Positions 27,653 to 34,949 of a DNA stretch of 64,000 bases are shown one piece after another. A model generated the notes under the pieces. It was not told where the DNA came from, searched no databases, and saw only the letters and a list, made by a program, of their open reading frames with translations. Each line of letters opens with the position of its first letter. Within the stretch, counting starts at the first letter, position 1. Location: NCBI RefSeq assembly GCF_038069945.1, contig NZ_JBBPEV010000001.1:1240001-1304000 (forward strand). The letters are read 5' to 3'. This DNA comes from Aquabacterium sp. A3 (lineage in GTDB: Bacteria; Pseudomonadota; Gammaproteobacteria; Burkholderiales; Burkholderiaceae_C). The translations under genes and the position numbers were made by a program.

Positions 27653-27982
27653 GACGGCGTGGTGGCCACGCTGCGCCGCCCTGCCCTGCCCAATGAGGCG
27701 TTTGACAAGCAGGCGCCGCAGTCATCCACCTCGTGGGCGCCCTACCGGGTGTTCAACATCGGCCACAGCGAGCCGGTGCAGCTGATGGACTTCATCCGCA
27801 CGCTGGAAGCCGCCCTGGGCGTGACCGCGCAGCTGGATTTTCAGCCCATGGCGCCGGGCGATGTGCCCGCCACCTTTGCCGACGTGAGCGCCCTGCAGGC
27901 CTGGACGGGCGTGTCGCCCCACACCGATCTGGCCTCAGGCATTGGGCGGTTTGTGGAGTGGTACAGGGCGTATTACGCCTGA
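27653..27982 (+). pseudogene. 3' remnant of a UDP-glucuronate 4-epimerase gene
   Basis: About 109 codons encode only the C-terminal third of a glucuronate epimerase (GVVATLRRPALPNEAF, SWAPYRVFNIGHSEPV, PATFADVSALQAWTGV, RFVEWYRAYYA). Aligned by eye, about two thirds of residues match the intact enzyme at 12407 over the last 85 positions. The Rossmann motif and the catalytic Ser, Tyr and Lys (roughly the first 230 residues) are absent. No start or ribosome binding site fits, so it cannot be a working epimerase. It lies just upstream of the xrtB control region, on the opposite strand from xrtB. The divergence from 12407 argues that it was a separate paralogue rather than a recent copy. Confidence 0.88.
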
Positions 27983-28020
27983 GTTGTGATGCCGGCGCTG
28001 CTTCAGCGAGTTGCGAAGCT

Positions 28021-28479
28021 TCAGGCGCGCGCCGCGGCGGCTTGGGCCAGGTGGTCGGCCACGGTGTCCAGCAGCGGCACGGCCTCGTGGGCGGTTTGCA
28101 GGGCTTGGGCCAGTTCTTGGGGGTCGCGAACGTATTCGTGGATCATGCGGTTGCGCAGTTGGCGCACCAGCAGCCACTGGTCTACCGATGGCAGCCACCC
28201 AAAACGCTCGGCTTTGCCGAGGTTGTCGATGGCTGGGCCCACCGGTTCGGCCAAGGTTTTGAGCAACTCGGGCAAGACCTTGTCGCCCAGGGTGTCTTGC
28301 AGGCGCCCGAAGCGCGCCACAAAGGCGTCTACCCGCTCGGCCAGGTCTGGGTCGGTGCGCAGTGTGGCCGCGCGTTGGGCGGTCATGGCTTGGGCAAACA
28401 GGCGCGTGTTGGTGTGGGCCAGGTGCTCGCGCTCCAGGGCCACGGTTTCAAGCAAGAACTGCAGTTTGGGGTTGATCAC
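28021..28479 (-). CDS. HepT-like toxin (HEPN domain)
   Basis: The 152-residue mostly helical protein has the HEPN RNase signature R-x4-H (LRNRMIHEYV, about residues 111-120), the motif of HepT toxins and DUF86-type proteins. HepT is held inactive by the nucleotidyltransferase MntA, which AMPylates a Tyr near the motif; a Tyr is present two residues after the His. The gene overlaps the mntA-like gene by ATGA. A toxin-antitoxin role is inferred from family and pairing. Confidence 0.78.
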   Translation of the reverse strand: MINPKLQFLLETVALEREHLAHTNTRLFAQAMTAQRAATLRTDPDLAERVDAFVARFGRLQDTLGDKVLPELLKTLAEPVGPAIDNLGKAERFGWLPSVDQWLLVRQLRNRMIHEYVRDPQELAQALQTAHEAVPLLDTVADHLAQAAAARA

Positions 28480-28775
28480 AACACCACCCCACTGGCACGC
28501 GCCACCGCATGCACGGCCTGGGGCGGCGTGACGGGGTCGACCAGCACCACATCCACACGCCGTCCGCCCAGTCGGCGCTCAAGGGTGGCGGCCACGCGCG
28601 CGGCGGTCACCGCGCGGTTGTCAAGCGGGTGCGGGGTTTCGATGTAGAGATCAATGTCGCCACCGCGGGCTTGATCGTCCACCCGAGAGCCAAACAGTCG
28701 CACGCTGGCGTCGGCACCGAGGATGTCGGCGCTGACGCGCTTGATCAGGGCGATGTGTTCAGGCAGCAGTCGCAT
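28476..28775 (-). CDS. MntA-like nucleotidyltransferase (antitoxin)
   Basis: The 99-residue minimal nucleotidyltransferase has the motif GS-x9-D-x-D (LFGSRVDDQARGGDIDLYIE, about residues 28-47) and a third acidic residue in VDVVLVD. Alone it lacks the C-terminal helical part of larger transferases, as is typical of MntA partners of HepT. It is the first gene of the pair, translationally coupled to hepT by ATGA. Confidence 0.78.
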   Translation of the reverse strand: MRLLPEHIALIKRVSADILGADASVRLFGSRVDDQARGGDIDLYIETPHPLDNRAVTAARVAATLERRLGGRRVDVVLVDPVTPPQAVHAVARASGVVL

Positions 28776-28809
28776 GCCCGATACTTTACCGCGCGCAGCG
28801 GGCGGCGGA

Positions 28810-29385
28810 TCAGGCCGCGCGGCGGCGCTTCATGGACACGGCGGCGATGCCGCACAGGCCCAGGCCCATCAGGGCCCAGGTGCCGGGCTCAGGGATGGCG
28901 GGCACGGGCGCGGCGGCGCTGAACTTGACCTTGTTGAACACGCTGACCGAGGCCAGGCCGGGGTCGAAGGTGACCTTGTAGTTGTTGCCGGCGGCCACGT
29001 CGTCAAACGTGATGCGGCGGTGGCTGAGCAGGCCCACGCCGGCATAGCCCAGCACGTCGGCGTTGATCAGGCCCAGGTTGGTGCCGCTGGCCAGCAGTTG
29101 TGACGAGATCTCTTGGCCGCCTGCGGTGGACAGCTCGAACGCGCCGCCCAGGGTGACGCCGGCCAGGGTGTAGACGTCCAGATAAACGTCGGAGCCGGCA
29201 CTGAGGTCAAACACGAAACTGTTGCCCAGCAGGTTGATGCCCAGCACGCCGACGCCGGCAAACGTGAAGGCGCCGGTGGGGGTGGGGCTGAGGGTGCCCA
29301 GATCGGTGGTGGAGCTGAAAAAGGCGTGCGAGCTGAGCGCGGTGCAAGCCAGAGCAACGCCGATGAGGGACTTTTTGAGCAACAT
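28810..29385 (-). CDS. PEP-CTERM sorting-signal exported protein
   Basis: The 191-residue protein has a signal peptide (about 1-21, ending SHA). The middle contains FVFDLSAGSDVYLDVYTLAG, recalling FxDxF-type PEP-CTERM proteins, and there is a canonical C-terminal signal IPEPGTWALMGLGLCGIAA then KRRRAA. It should be a substrate of an exosortase such as XrtB. Its tail differs from the PEA-type tails at 187 and 30883 (different hydrophobic segment), so it may belong to a different substrate class. A CCCC-N4-GGGG dyad lies 72-84 bases before its ATG (29457-29469). Confidence 0.88.
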   Translation of the reverse strand: MLLKKSLIGVALACTALSSHAFFSSTTDLGTLSPTPTGAFTFAGVGVLGINLLGNSFVFDLSAGSDVYLDVYTLAGVTLGGAFELSTAGGQEISSQLLASGTNLGLINADVLGYAGVGLLSHRRITFDDVAAGNNYKVTFDPGLASVSVFNKVKFSAAAPVPAIPEPGTWALMGLGLCGIAAVSMKRRRAA

Positions 29386-29518
29386 GAGGGAACCTTTCGG
29401 GCAATTTGTCGTATTTGATGCCCGTAGTGTCCTGGGTTTGTCGCCTGTAAGGCCATCCCCCGCTTGGGGTGGGCCGCATGGCTCAGCGTGTAAAGCGTGA
29501 ATGCGTCACGCGCGAAGA

Positions 29519-30721
29519 TCAGTCCTGCCCGAACAGATCCCGCGAGTAGACCTTGCTGGCCACGTCGGCCAGCTCAGGGCCCATGCGGTTGGCCACGATC
29601 ACGTCGGCGCGGGCCTTGAAGTCTTCAAGGCTGCGCACCACCTCGGAGTTGTAGAAGGTGTCTTCAGTCAGCACGGGCTCATACAGGATGACCTCGACAC
29701 CTTTGGCCTTGATGCGCTTCATGACGCCCTGGATGGAGCTGGCGCGGAAGTTGTCGCTGCCGGCCTTCATGATGAGGCGGTAGACGCCCACCACCTTGGG
29801 CTTGCGGGCCAGGATGCTGTCGGCCACAAAGTCTTTGCGGGTGGTGTTGGAGGTGACGATGGCGCTGATGAGGTTTTGCGGCACCTCGTGGTAGTTGGCC
29901 AGCAGCTGTTTGGTGTCTTTGGGCAGGCAGTAGCCGCCGTAGCCGAAGCTGGGGTTGTTGTAGTGCTGGCCGATGCGCGGATCGAGGCTGACGCCTTCGA
30001 TGATCTGGCGGGTGTCCATGCCGTGGGTTTGGGCGTAGGTGTCCAGCTCGTTGAAGTAGGCCACGCGCATGGCCAGGTAGGTGTTGGCAAAGAGCTTGAT
30101 GGCCTCGGCCTCTGAGGGGCCCGTGAGCAGCACCTGCACGTCTTGCTTGAGGGCGGCCTGTTTGAGCAGCGCGGCAAAACGCTCGGCGCGGGGCGATTGC
30201 TCGCCCACCACGATGCGGCTGGGGTAGAGGTTGTCGTGCAGGGCACGGCCTTCGCGCAAAAACTCGGGCGAGAAGATGAGGTTGTGGGTGCCCAGGCGCT
30301 GGCGGGCGTCTTCCACGTAGCCCACAGGGATGGTGGACTTGATGACCAGCACGGCGTCAGGCGCGTGCTGCAGGGCCAGCTGGATGACGGCCTCGACGCT
30401 GCGGGTGTTGAAGCGGTTGGTGTCGACGTCGTAGTCGGTGGGGGTGGCGATGACGACGTATTCGGCGCCCTGGAGCGCGGCCACGCCATCGGTGGTGGCC
30501 ACCAGGTTGAGCGTCTGGGTTTGCAGGGCCTGGGTGATGTCGGGGTCTTCGATGGGCGAGACCTTGTTGTTGACCTGGTCTACCCGCGCCTGCATGAGGT
30601 CTACCGCAACCACCTGGTTGTGTTTGGCCAGCAAGACGGCCATGGACATGCCCACGTAGCCCAGGCCAAAAACGGCGATCTTGGTGTGGATGGGGGTGCT
30701 GGAGGCCTGTAGTGTGCTCAT
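29519..30721 (-). CDS. ugd: UDP-glucose 6-dehydrogenase
   Basis: The family oxidises UDP-glucose to UDP-glucuronate with two NAD. The 400-residue protein has [15 protein letters not shown] near residue 20, [26 protein letters not shown], the catalytic Cys in [16 protein letters not shown] and [13 protein letters not shown]. Its short C-terminal domain is like the E. coli-type Ugd and unlike the AlgD-type enzyme at 8016. It supplies glucuronate and, through the epimerase at 12407, galacturonate. The chosen ATG begins MSTLQAS; an in-frame ATG 7 codons earlier is possible. Confidence 0.9.
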   Translation of the reverse strand: MSTLQASSTPIHTKIAVFGLGYVGMSMAVLLAKHNQVVAVDLMQARVDQVNNKVSPIEDPDITQALQTQTLNLVATTDGVAALQGAEYVVIATPTDYDVDTNRFNTRSVEAVIQLALQHAPDAVLVIKSTIPVGYVEDARQRLGTHNLIFSPEFLREGRALHDNLYPSRIVVGEQSPRAERFAALLKQAALKQDVQVLLTGPSEAEAIKLFANTYLAMRVAYFNELDTYAQTHGMDTRQIIEGVSLDPRIGQHYNNPSFGYGGYCLPKDTKQLLANYHEVPQNLISAIVTSNTTRKDFVADSILARKPKVVGVYRLIMKAGSDNFRASSIQGVMKRIKAKGVEVILYEPVLTEDTFYNSEVVRSLEDFKARADVIVANRMGPELADVASKVYSRDLFGQD

Positions 30722-30797
30722 GGTGCGGGTGCTGCCTGACATGCGTTTGAAGTGACTGCTGTTGAGAATATCAGACGCATGTGTCAGCAACTGTAAT

Positions 30798-30846
30798 CCC
30801 CTCGGTCAGGGGGTCGTAGGCATTCTGGGTTGTGGCAAATTACACA
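30798..30846 (+). promoter_or_regulatory. Bipartite promoter-like element upstream of PEP-CTERM gene
   Basis: A hairpin CCCCT-CGGTC-AGGGG (30798-30812, plus one more G) is followed by GGCAAATTACACA at 30834-30846. The second block starts 21 bases after the last G of the hairpin (30813), the same as in the element at 80-130. TGTGTCAGCAACTG just upstream also resembles CAGACACTG before the first copy. It is probably the promoter or operator of the gene at 30883. Confidence 0.5.
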
Positions 30847-30882
30847 TCAACCGAAACCTTGCCTCAACCAGAGGGGAATCTC

Positions 30883-31359
30883 ATGCAAGTTCGTCAATTG
30901 ATGGTGGCCGCCGCAGCCGCCCTGGCCCTGGGCAGCGCCCACGCCCTGCCCTCACTGCCGACCGACCTGGGCACCGACCCGGTGGGCGCCACGGTGGGCG
31001 GTTTTGCGGTGTTCAACGGTCTGTCGACCGAGTACACGTTTTCGCTGCTGAGCGGCACCGGCATCGTCGGTGAGCTGTTTGGCGGTGGCGACATCACCAT
31101 GACCTCGATCATGCTGACCGGCGGCGCTTCGAACATCTCGGTGTTTGCCCCCCTGCCTGACAGCGGCATGTTCAGCTTCGGCAACCTGGGTGCTGGCGAC
31201 TACACCCTGACCTTCACGGCCGCATCGTCGTCGCCCTTCAGCTTTGGTGGCTTCACCGGCTCGGTGACCGCCGTGCCCGAAGCCGAAACCTACGCGCTGG
31301 CCCTGGCCGGCCTGGGCGTGGTGGGCTTGGTGGCTGCACGCCGTAAGAAGGTTCACTGA
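30883..31359 (+). CDS. PEP-CTERM sorting-signal exported protein
   Basis: The 158-residue exported protein has a signal peptide (MQVRQLMVAAAAALALGSAHA) and a Gly/Ser/Thr-rich middle. The C-terminal tail is VPEAET, then ALALAGLGVVGLVA, then RRKKVH. The tail is almost identical to that of the protein at 187, and the promoter element is shared, so the two look like paralogous members of one regulon. Function beyond sorting by an exosortase is unknown. GAGGGG precedes the ATG; 17 in-frame codons upstream are not part of the protein. Confidence 0.88.
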   Translation: MQVRQLMVAAAAALALGSAHALPSLPTDLGTDPVGATVGGFAVFNGLSTEYTFSLLSGTGIVGELFGGGDITMTSIMLTGGASNISVFAPLPDSGMFSFGNLGAGDYTLTFTAASSSPFSFGGFTGSVTAVPEAETYALALAGLGVVGLVAARRKKVH

Positions 31360-31403
31360 TCTGGCTGCGGGGGCCTTCGGGCCTCTTGCAACCTGTGCAA
31401 TGC

Positions 31404-31429
31404 AAAAAGGCGCCTCGGGCGCCTTTTTT
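31404..31429. terminator. Rho-independent terminator
   Basis: The stem AAAAAGGCGCC / GGCGCCTTTTT has a TCG loop and six Ts. It follows the PEP-CTERM gene, runs into the stop codon of the convergent mazF-like gene, and can serve both. Confidence 0.88.
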
Positions 31430-31754
31430 ACTTGGTGATGCCCAAAAACACAGCCAGACACCGCTCAACCTCCAGCAGCGCGTCGGCACTGATCCTGCCG
31501 ATCGGGGGGCCAACTTTGTCTCGCTTGACGGTGATGGCCTTGTCCACCATCACTTGCGACGTTTTTGTCAGGCCGCTGGCCTCGTCGGCCTGAACGGTGA
31601 TCCGCAACAAAGGGGCCGCCACCAGGGTGCCCGTCACGGGCAAGACGGTCACGCTGGGGTGCTGGTTGAAATGGTCCGTCTGGATCACCAAGGCTGGTCT
31701 GGGTTTGCCAAAGTCGCCTTGCATGGCGATGGTGACGAAATCGCCTCGCCTCAT
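31428..31754 (-). CDS. MazF/PemK-family toxin
   Basis: The 108-residue endoribonuclease-type toxin starts MRRGDFVTIAMQGDFGKPRPALVIQ, the GD...GKPRPA pattern of MazF/PemK proteins. VTVLPVTGTLVAAPLLRITV and SQVMVDKAITVKRDKVG supply the conserved Ser/Thr strand. The family cuts mRNA at short motifs; the site here is unknown. The gene is translationally coupled (ATGA) to the upstream antitoxin-like gene. Confidence 0.88.
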   Translation of the reverse strand: MRRGDFVTIAMQGDFGKPRPALVIQTDHFNQHPSVTVLPVTGTLVAAPLLRITVQADEASGLTKTSQVMVDKAITVKRDKVGPPIGRISADALLEVERCLAVFLGITK

Positions 31755-31969
31755 TCTGTCCAGCCGTCCAGGTCGGCCAGGGCCTCATCCATCAAAGCAG
31801 AGAGACTGTCGTCGGCCTGATCAGCCTGTGCAATCAGCCGGGACTGCCGCTGGCATTCTTCAGTGAAATGGGGCCGCCGGGTGTCTGGCACCCAGATTTG
31901 CACTGGCCTCAGGCCCGCCATGCGAAGCGCTTCGCGGTGCTTTTGGACTCTTGAATTGACGTGCGCCAT
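31751..31969 (-). CDS. MazE-family antitoxin
   Basis: The 72-residue protein starts MAHVNSRVQKHREALRMAGLRPVQIWVPDTRRPHF, which matches the short DNA-binding antitoxins that precede MazF (DUF3018/MazE-like). The rest is acidic (ALMDEALADLDGWTE) and suits toxin binding. An AGGAGG ribosome binding site lies at about 31977-31982 on the minus strand. Two near-palindromic repeats just upstream are probably its autoregulatory operators. Confidence 0.85.
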   Translation of the reverse strand: MAHVNSRVQKHREALRMAGLRPVQIWVPDTRRPHFTEECQRQSRLIAQADQADDSLSALMDEALADLDGWTE

Positions 31970-31981
31970 GTCAGGCCTCCT

Positions 31982-32023
31982 GTTACATGCAACATTCTGG
32001 GCCTTTCGGCTGTTACATGCAAC
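31982..32023. repeat. Two operator-like repeats before the MazEF-type operon
   Basis: GTTACATGCAAC occurs at 31982-31993 and again at 32012-32023. Each is a near-perfect palindrome (10 of 12 positions symmetric). The copies are 30 bp apart, about three helical turns, so bound dimers would face the same side. This is a common layout for toxin-antitoxin autorepression. Confidence 0.7.
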
Positions 32024-32047
32024 AGGGGCTGGCTGAGCAGGAAGCAC

Positions 32048-33457
32048 TCACAGCGGCAAGGTGATCATGAACCGGCTGCCGCCACCCTCGCGGGCACCGC
32101 AGATGACCTGGCCGCCATGGCGCTGGGCAATCTGGCGCACCAGGCTGAGGCCCAGGCCCACCCCACCGGCGTGTTCGGCGTGGCCGGGCATGCGGTAGAA
32201 GGGCTCGAAGATGCGTTCGCGCTGGTCGGGGGGCACGCCAGGGCCGCGGTCGTTGACGGCGATGAGCACCTGGCCCCGGCTGATGGACAGCTCCAGCAGC
32301 ACATCAGGGCCACCGTAGCGGCGGGCGTTTTCCAGCAGGTTGCGCACGGCGCGGCGCAGCAGGCGTTCGTCGCCCTGCACGTTTTGCAGTTGCGCATCGG
32401 GCTGGATGTCAACCTGGGCGCCCACGCGCTGGGCCTCTTCGGTGACCAGGCCCATGAGGTCGACGCTGCTGCGCTGCAGGTCGGTGCGCACGTCCAGGCG
32501 GCTGGCCAGCAGCACTTCTTCCACGAGGGCGTCGAGCTCGCGGATGTCCTGGTTGATCTCGGCCTTCATCTGGCTGATGCGCTCGGGGGGCAGCTCGTCC
32601 ATGAGGGAGACGGCCATCTTGAGGCGGGCCAGGGGCGAGCGCAGTTCGTGGCTGGCGTTGGCCAGCAGGCTGCGGTTGGCGGTGACGAGGTCTTGCACCT
32701 GCTGGGCGGCTTCGTTGAAGCTGTGGGCCAGGGCGGCGACCTCGTCGGCGCCTTCAACGGCCACGCGGTGGGCCAGATCGCCCGCACCAAAGACCTGCAC
32801 GCCACGGCGCAGGGCCTTGAGGCGGCGGGTGAGCCGGTTGACCACGGGCCAGGCGCCCACGGCCACGGCCATGAACAGCAAGATGAGCGACAGCAGGAAG
32901 GCGGGCAGGCCCTGGGCCAGCCAGGGGGGCATGAGCCAGCTCAAGGGGCCCAGCCAGGGCTCGATGCGGGGCGGCGCCGGGGGCATGTTGGGTGGCCGCA
33001 TGCTGGGGCCTGAGGCGTCGGGCGGGGGGCCGTCGGCATCAGGGGCGCTGCGCAGGCGGCTGAAGGGGGGACGCAGCACCCAGAGGGTGCGCCCGTCAGA
33101 CAGGCGGGTGGTCTGCATGCGCTCGATGAGCTCGGGGCGGCGCTGCAGGCGCTCGATCAGCAGTTGCGAGGTGGCGATGCGCTGGCCGGCGGGGTCGTCC
33201 AGCGCCATGGGAATGCGCAGGCGATCGGCCCAGTCCAGAAAGACGAGGGCCTGCATGTCGCGGGGCGATTCCAGCGGCGGCAGGCTGTTTTCAATGAGTT
33301 CGGCCCAGGCGGCGGCGCGCTCGTTCCAGGCGGCGATGGATTGGGTTTGTGCGCGCTCGTGCTCGATGTTGTGCTGCGCCAGCCAGCCCGACACGAGGGC
33401 GAAGACCAGCAGCACCGCCACAACGGTGAGGTAGATGCGCAGCGCCAGGGTTTTCAT
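32048..33457 (-). CDS. Cpx-like two-component sensor histidine kinase
   Basis: The 469-residue inner-membrane kinase has TM1 (about 7-25) and a periplasmic domain with a proline-rich end. TM2 (about 185-205) is followed by HAMP, HisKA with H-box ANASHELRSPLARLK, and HATPase with N-box LLRRAVRNLLENARRYG, G1 DRGPGVPPDQRERIFEPF and G2 GVGLGLSLVRQI. The layout and the partner genes (Spy/CpxP-like chaperone, OmpR-type regulator) fit an envelope-stress CpxA-like sensor. The signal it detects is inferred. It overlaps the regulator gene by ATGA. Confidence 0.85.
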   Translation of the reverse strand: MKTLALRIYLTVVAVLLVFALVSGWLAQHNIEHERAQTQSIAAWNERAAAWAELIENSLPPLESPRDMQALVFLDWADRLRIPMALDDPAGQRIATSQLLIERLQRRPELIERMQTTRLSDGRTLWVLRPPFSRLRSAPDADGPPPDASGPSMRPPNMPPAPPRIEPWLGPLSWLMPPWLAQGLPAFLLSLILLFMAVAVGAWPVVNRLTRRLKALRRGVQVFGAGDLAHRVAVEGADEVAALAHSFNEAAQQVQDLVTANRSLLANASHELRSPLARLKMAVSLMDELPPERISQMKAEINQDIRELDALVEEVLLASRLDVRTDLQRSSVDLMGLVTEEAQRVGAQVDIQPDAQLQNVQGDERLLRRAVRNLLENARRYGGPDVLLELSISRGQVLIAVNDRGPGVPPDQRERIFEPFYRMPGHAEHAGGVGLGLSLVRQIAQRHGGQVICGAREGGGSRFMITLPL

Positions 33458-34176
33458 GCCGCTTCGGCGTCAGCATCCTGTTTTTTGGCAAAGACGTAGC
33501 CCACGCCACGCACGGTGAGGATGCGGCGGGGTTCTTTCGGGTCATCTTCGATGGCGGCACGGATGCGCGAGATGTGCACGTCGATGGAGCGGTCAAAGGC
33601 CTCCAGGGGGTGGCCTTTGAGGGCGTCCATGATCTGGTCGCGCGAGAGCACGCGGCCGGGGTGGCGCGCCAGCACGGTCAGCAGATCGAACTGGTAGGAG
33701 GTGAGGTCGCAGGGCTTGCCGTCCAGGCGCACCTGGCGCAGGCCACCGTCGATCTCCAGCCGGCCATAGCGCCACAGGTCGCTGTCGGCCGATTGGGCGC
33801 CGGTGCGGCGCAGCAGCGCGCGCACGCGGGCCAGCAGTTCGCGGGGCTCGAAGGGTTTGGGCAGGTAATCGTCGGCCCCCACCTCCAGCCCCACGATGCG
33901 GTCGGTGGGCTCGCCCCGGGCGCTGAGCATGAGCAGGGGCAGGCTGCGGGTGCGGGGTGAGGCGCGCAACTCTTTGCACAGGTCGAGGCCATCGCCATCG
34001 GGCAGCATGAGGTCGAGCACCAGGGCGTCGAAGTTCTGGCGGGCCAGGGCTTCGCGTCCGGCGCCCAGGCTGGGCGCGGTGGCGATCTGGTAGCCGTGCC
34101 CCTTGAGGTAGTCGGCCACCATGGTGCTCAGACGCAGGTCGTCATCGATGAGGAGGATGTGCTCGGTCATGTCCAT
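33454..34176 (-). CDS. OmpR/CpxR-type response regulator
   Basis: The 240-residue regulator has a receiver domain (about 6-118: acidic DDD at 11-13, phospho-Asp55 in LVLDLMLPDGDG, Lys in DDYLPKPF) and a C-terminal winged-helix DNA-binding domain (about 135-230; LTSYQFDLLTVLARHPGRVLSR, RSIDVHISRIRAAI, RGVGYVF). It pairs with the kinase encoded immediately downstream. A CpxR-type box lies upstream of the operon. The start may be this ATG or the next Met two codons on. Confidence 0.9.
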   Translation of the reverse strand: MDMTEHILLIDDDLRLSTMVADYLKGHGYQIATAPSLGAGREALARQNFDALVLDLMLPDGDGLDLCKELRASPRTRSLPLLMLSARGEPTDRIVGLEVGADDYLPKPFEPRELLARVRALLRRTGAQSADSDLWRYGRLEIDGGLRQVRLDGKPCDLTSYQFDLLTVLARHPGRVLSRDQIMDALKGHPLEAFDRSIDVHISRIRAAIEDDPKEPRRILTVRGVGYVFAKKQDADAEAA

Positions 34177-34217
34177 GATTGTCGCGCGCTCCGGGGTGTT
34201 ATGGCCAGGTAATGGGA

Positions 34218-34853
34218 TCAGCGGCGCTGTTCTTGGCGCTGTTCGCGGCGCTCATCTCGGCGCTCGTCTCGACGTTCCTGAAAGCTTTTGGCGATCTGCA
34301 CGCGCTGCTCGGGCGTGAGCACGCGGGCCACGGCCAGGAACAGGGCGCTGTTGGCCTCGGTCATGCGCTGGTGGTGGGCGTTCATGCGCATGCGCAGCTG
34401 GTCGACGGCCTCGGGGGTGATGTCGGGCTGCGCCCAAAGGGCCATGGCGTCTTGGTGCAGGGTGCGGCCTTCTGCCATCAGGGGACGCTGTTGCTCGCGG
34501 GCCGTGCGCATGGCCTGGTGGATGGCCTGGCGTTGTTCATCGGTGGCCTTGATGCGCTTGAGCAGGCGCTCGGTGTGGCGCTCTGCGTGCGGGCCTGCCA
34601 TCATGAAGGGCATGAGGCCGGGCATGGGGTGCATGCGCTTGCCGTGGTGCTCTGCGCGAGGCTGCTGGCCGCGCTGGTGATCTGGACGCTGGGCGGGTGC
34701 GGCCTGGGGCGCGCCATAGGGTGCATCGTTGGCAGCCGGGGCCGAGGCTGGCGCGGCGGGGGCTTGGGCCCAGGCCTGAGAGGTGACCATGACCACGGCC
34801 GCAGCGGCAACCGACAGGCGGGCTTTGAGCGTGGTGGTGAAGGGCGTGTGCAT
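34218..34853 (-). CDS. Spy/CpxP-family periplasmic protein
   Basis: The 211-residue protein has a signal peptide (about 1-30, ending QAWA), a Pro/Ala-rich linker, and a helical domain with the LTxxQ motif (LTPEQRVQIAKSF) of Spy/CpxP/ZraP periplasmic chaperones or metal sensors. It ends in an unusual highly charged tail of repeated RRDE and RREQ units. In E. coli the homologue CpxP restrains CpxA, and here the gene precedes a CpxR/CpxA-like pair. AGGAG lies just before the ATG. Confidence 0.85.
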   Translation of the reverse strand: MHTPFTTTLKARLSVAAAAVVMVTSQAWAQAPAAPASAPAANDAPYGAPQAAPAQRPDHQRGQQPRAEHHGKRMHPMPGLMPFMMAGPHAERHTERLLKRIKATDEQRQAIHQAMRTAREQQRPLMAEGRTLHQDAMALWAQPDITPEAVDQLRMRMNAHHQRMTEANSALFLAVARVLTPEQRVQIAKSFQERRDERRDERREQRQEQRR

Positions 34854-34924
34854 GATGGGCTCCTGGCGTGAGGTTGCAATGACTTCATGCTGACCCCAGG
34901 GGGTTAAGTGGGCGTGGCGGGGGG

Positions 34925-34939
34925 GTAAAGATCTGTGAA
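34925..34939 (+). promoter_or_regulatory. CpxR-type box
   Basis: GTAAA-gatct-GTGAA matches the established CpxR consensus GTAAA-N5-GTAAA at nine of ten defined positions. It lies 72 bp upstream of the CpxP-like start and 10 bp before the divergent metallopeptidase gene. Autoregulation of the stress operon is the natural reading. Confidence 0.55.
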
Positions 34940-34949
34940 GGATGGGTAG

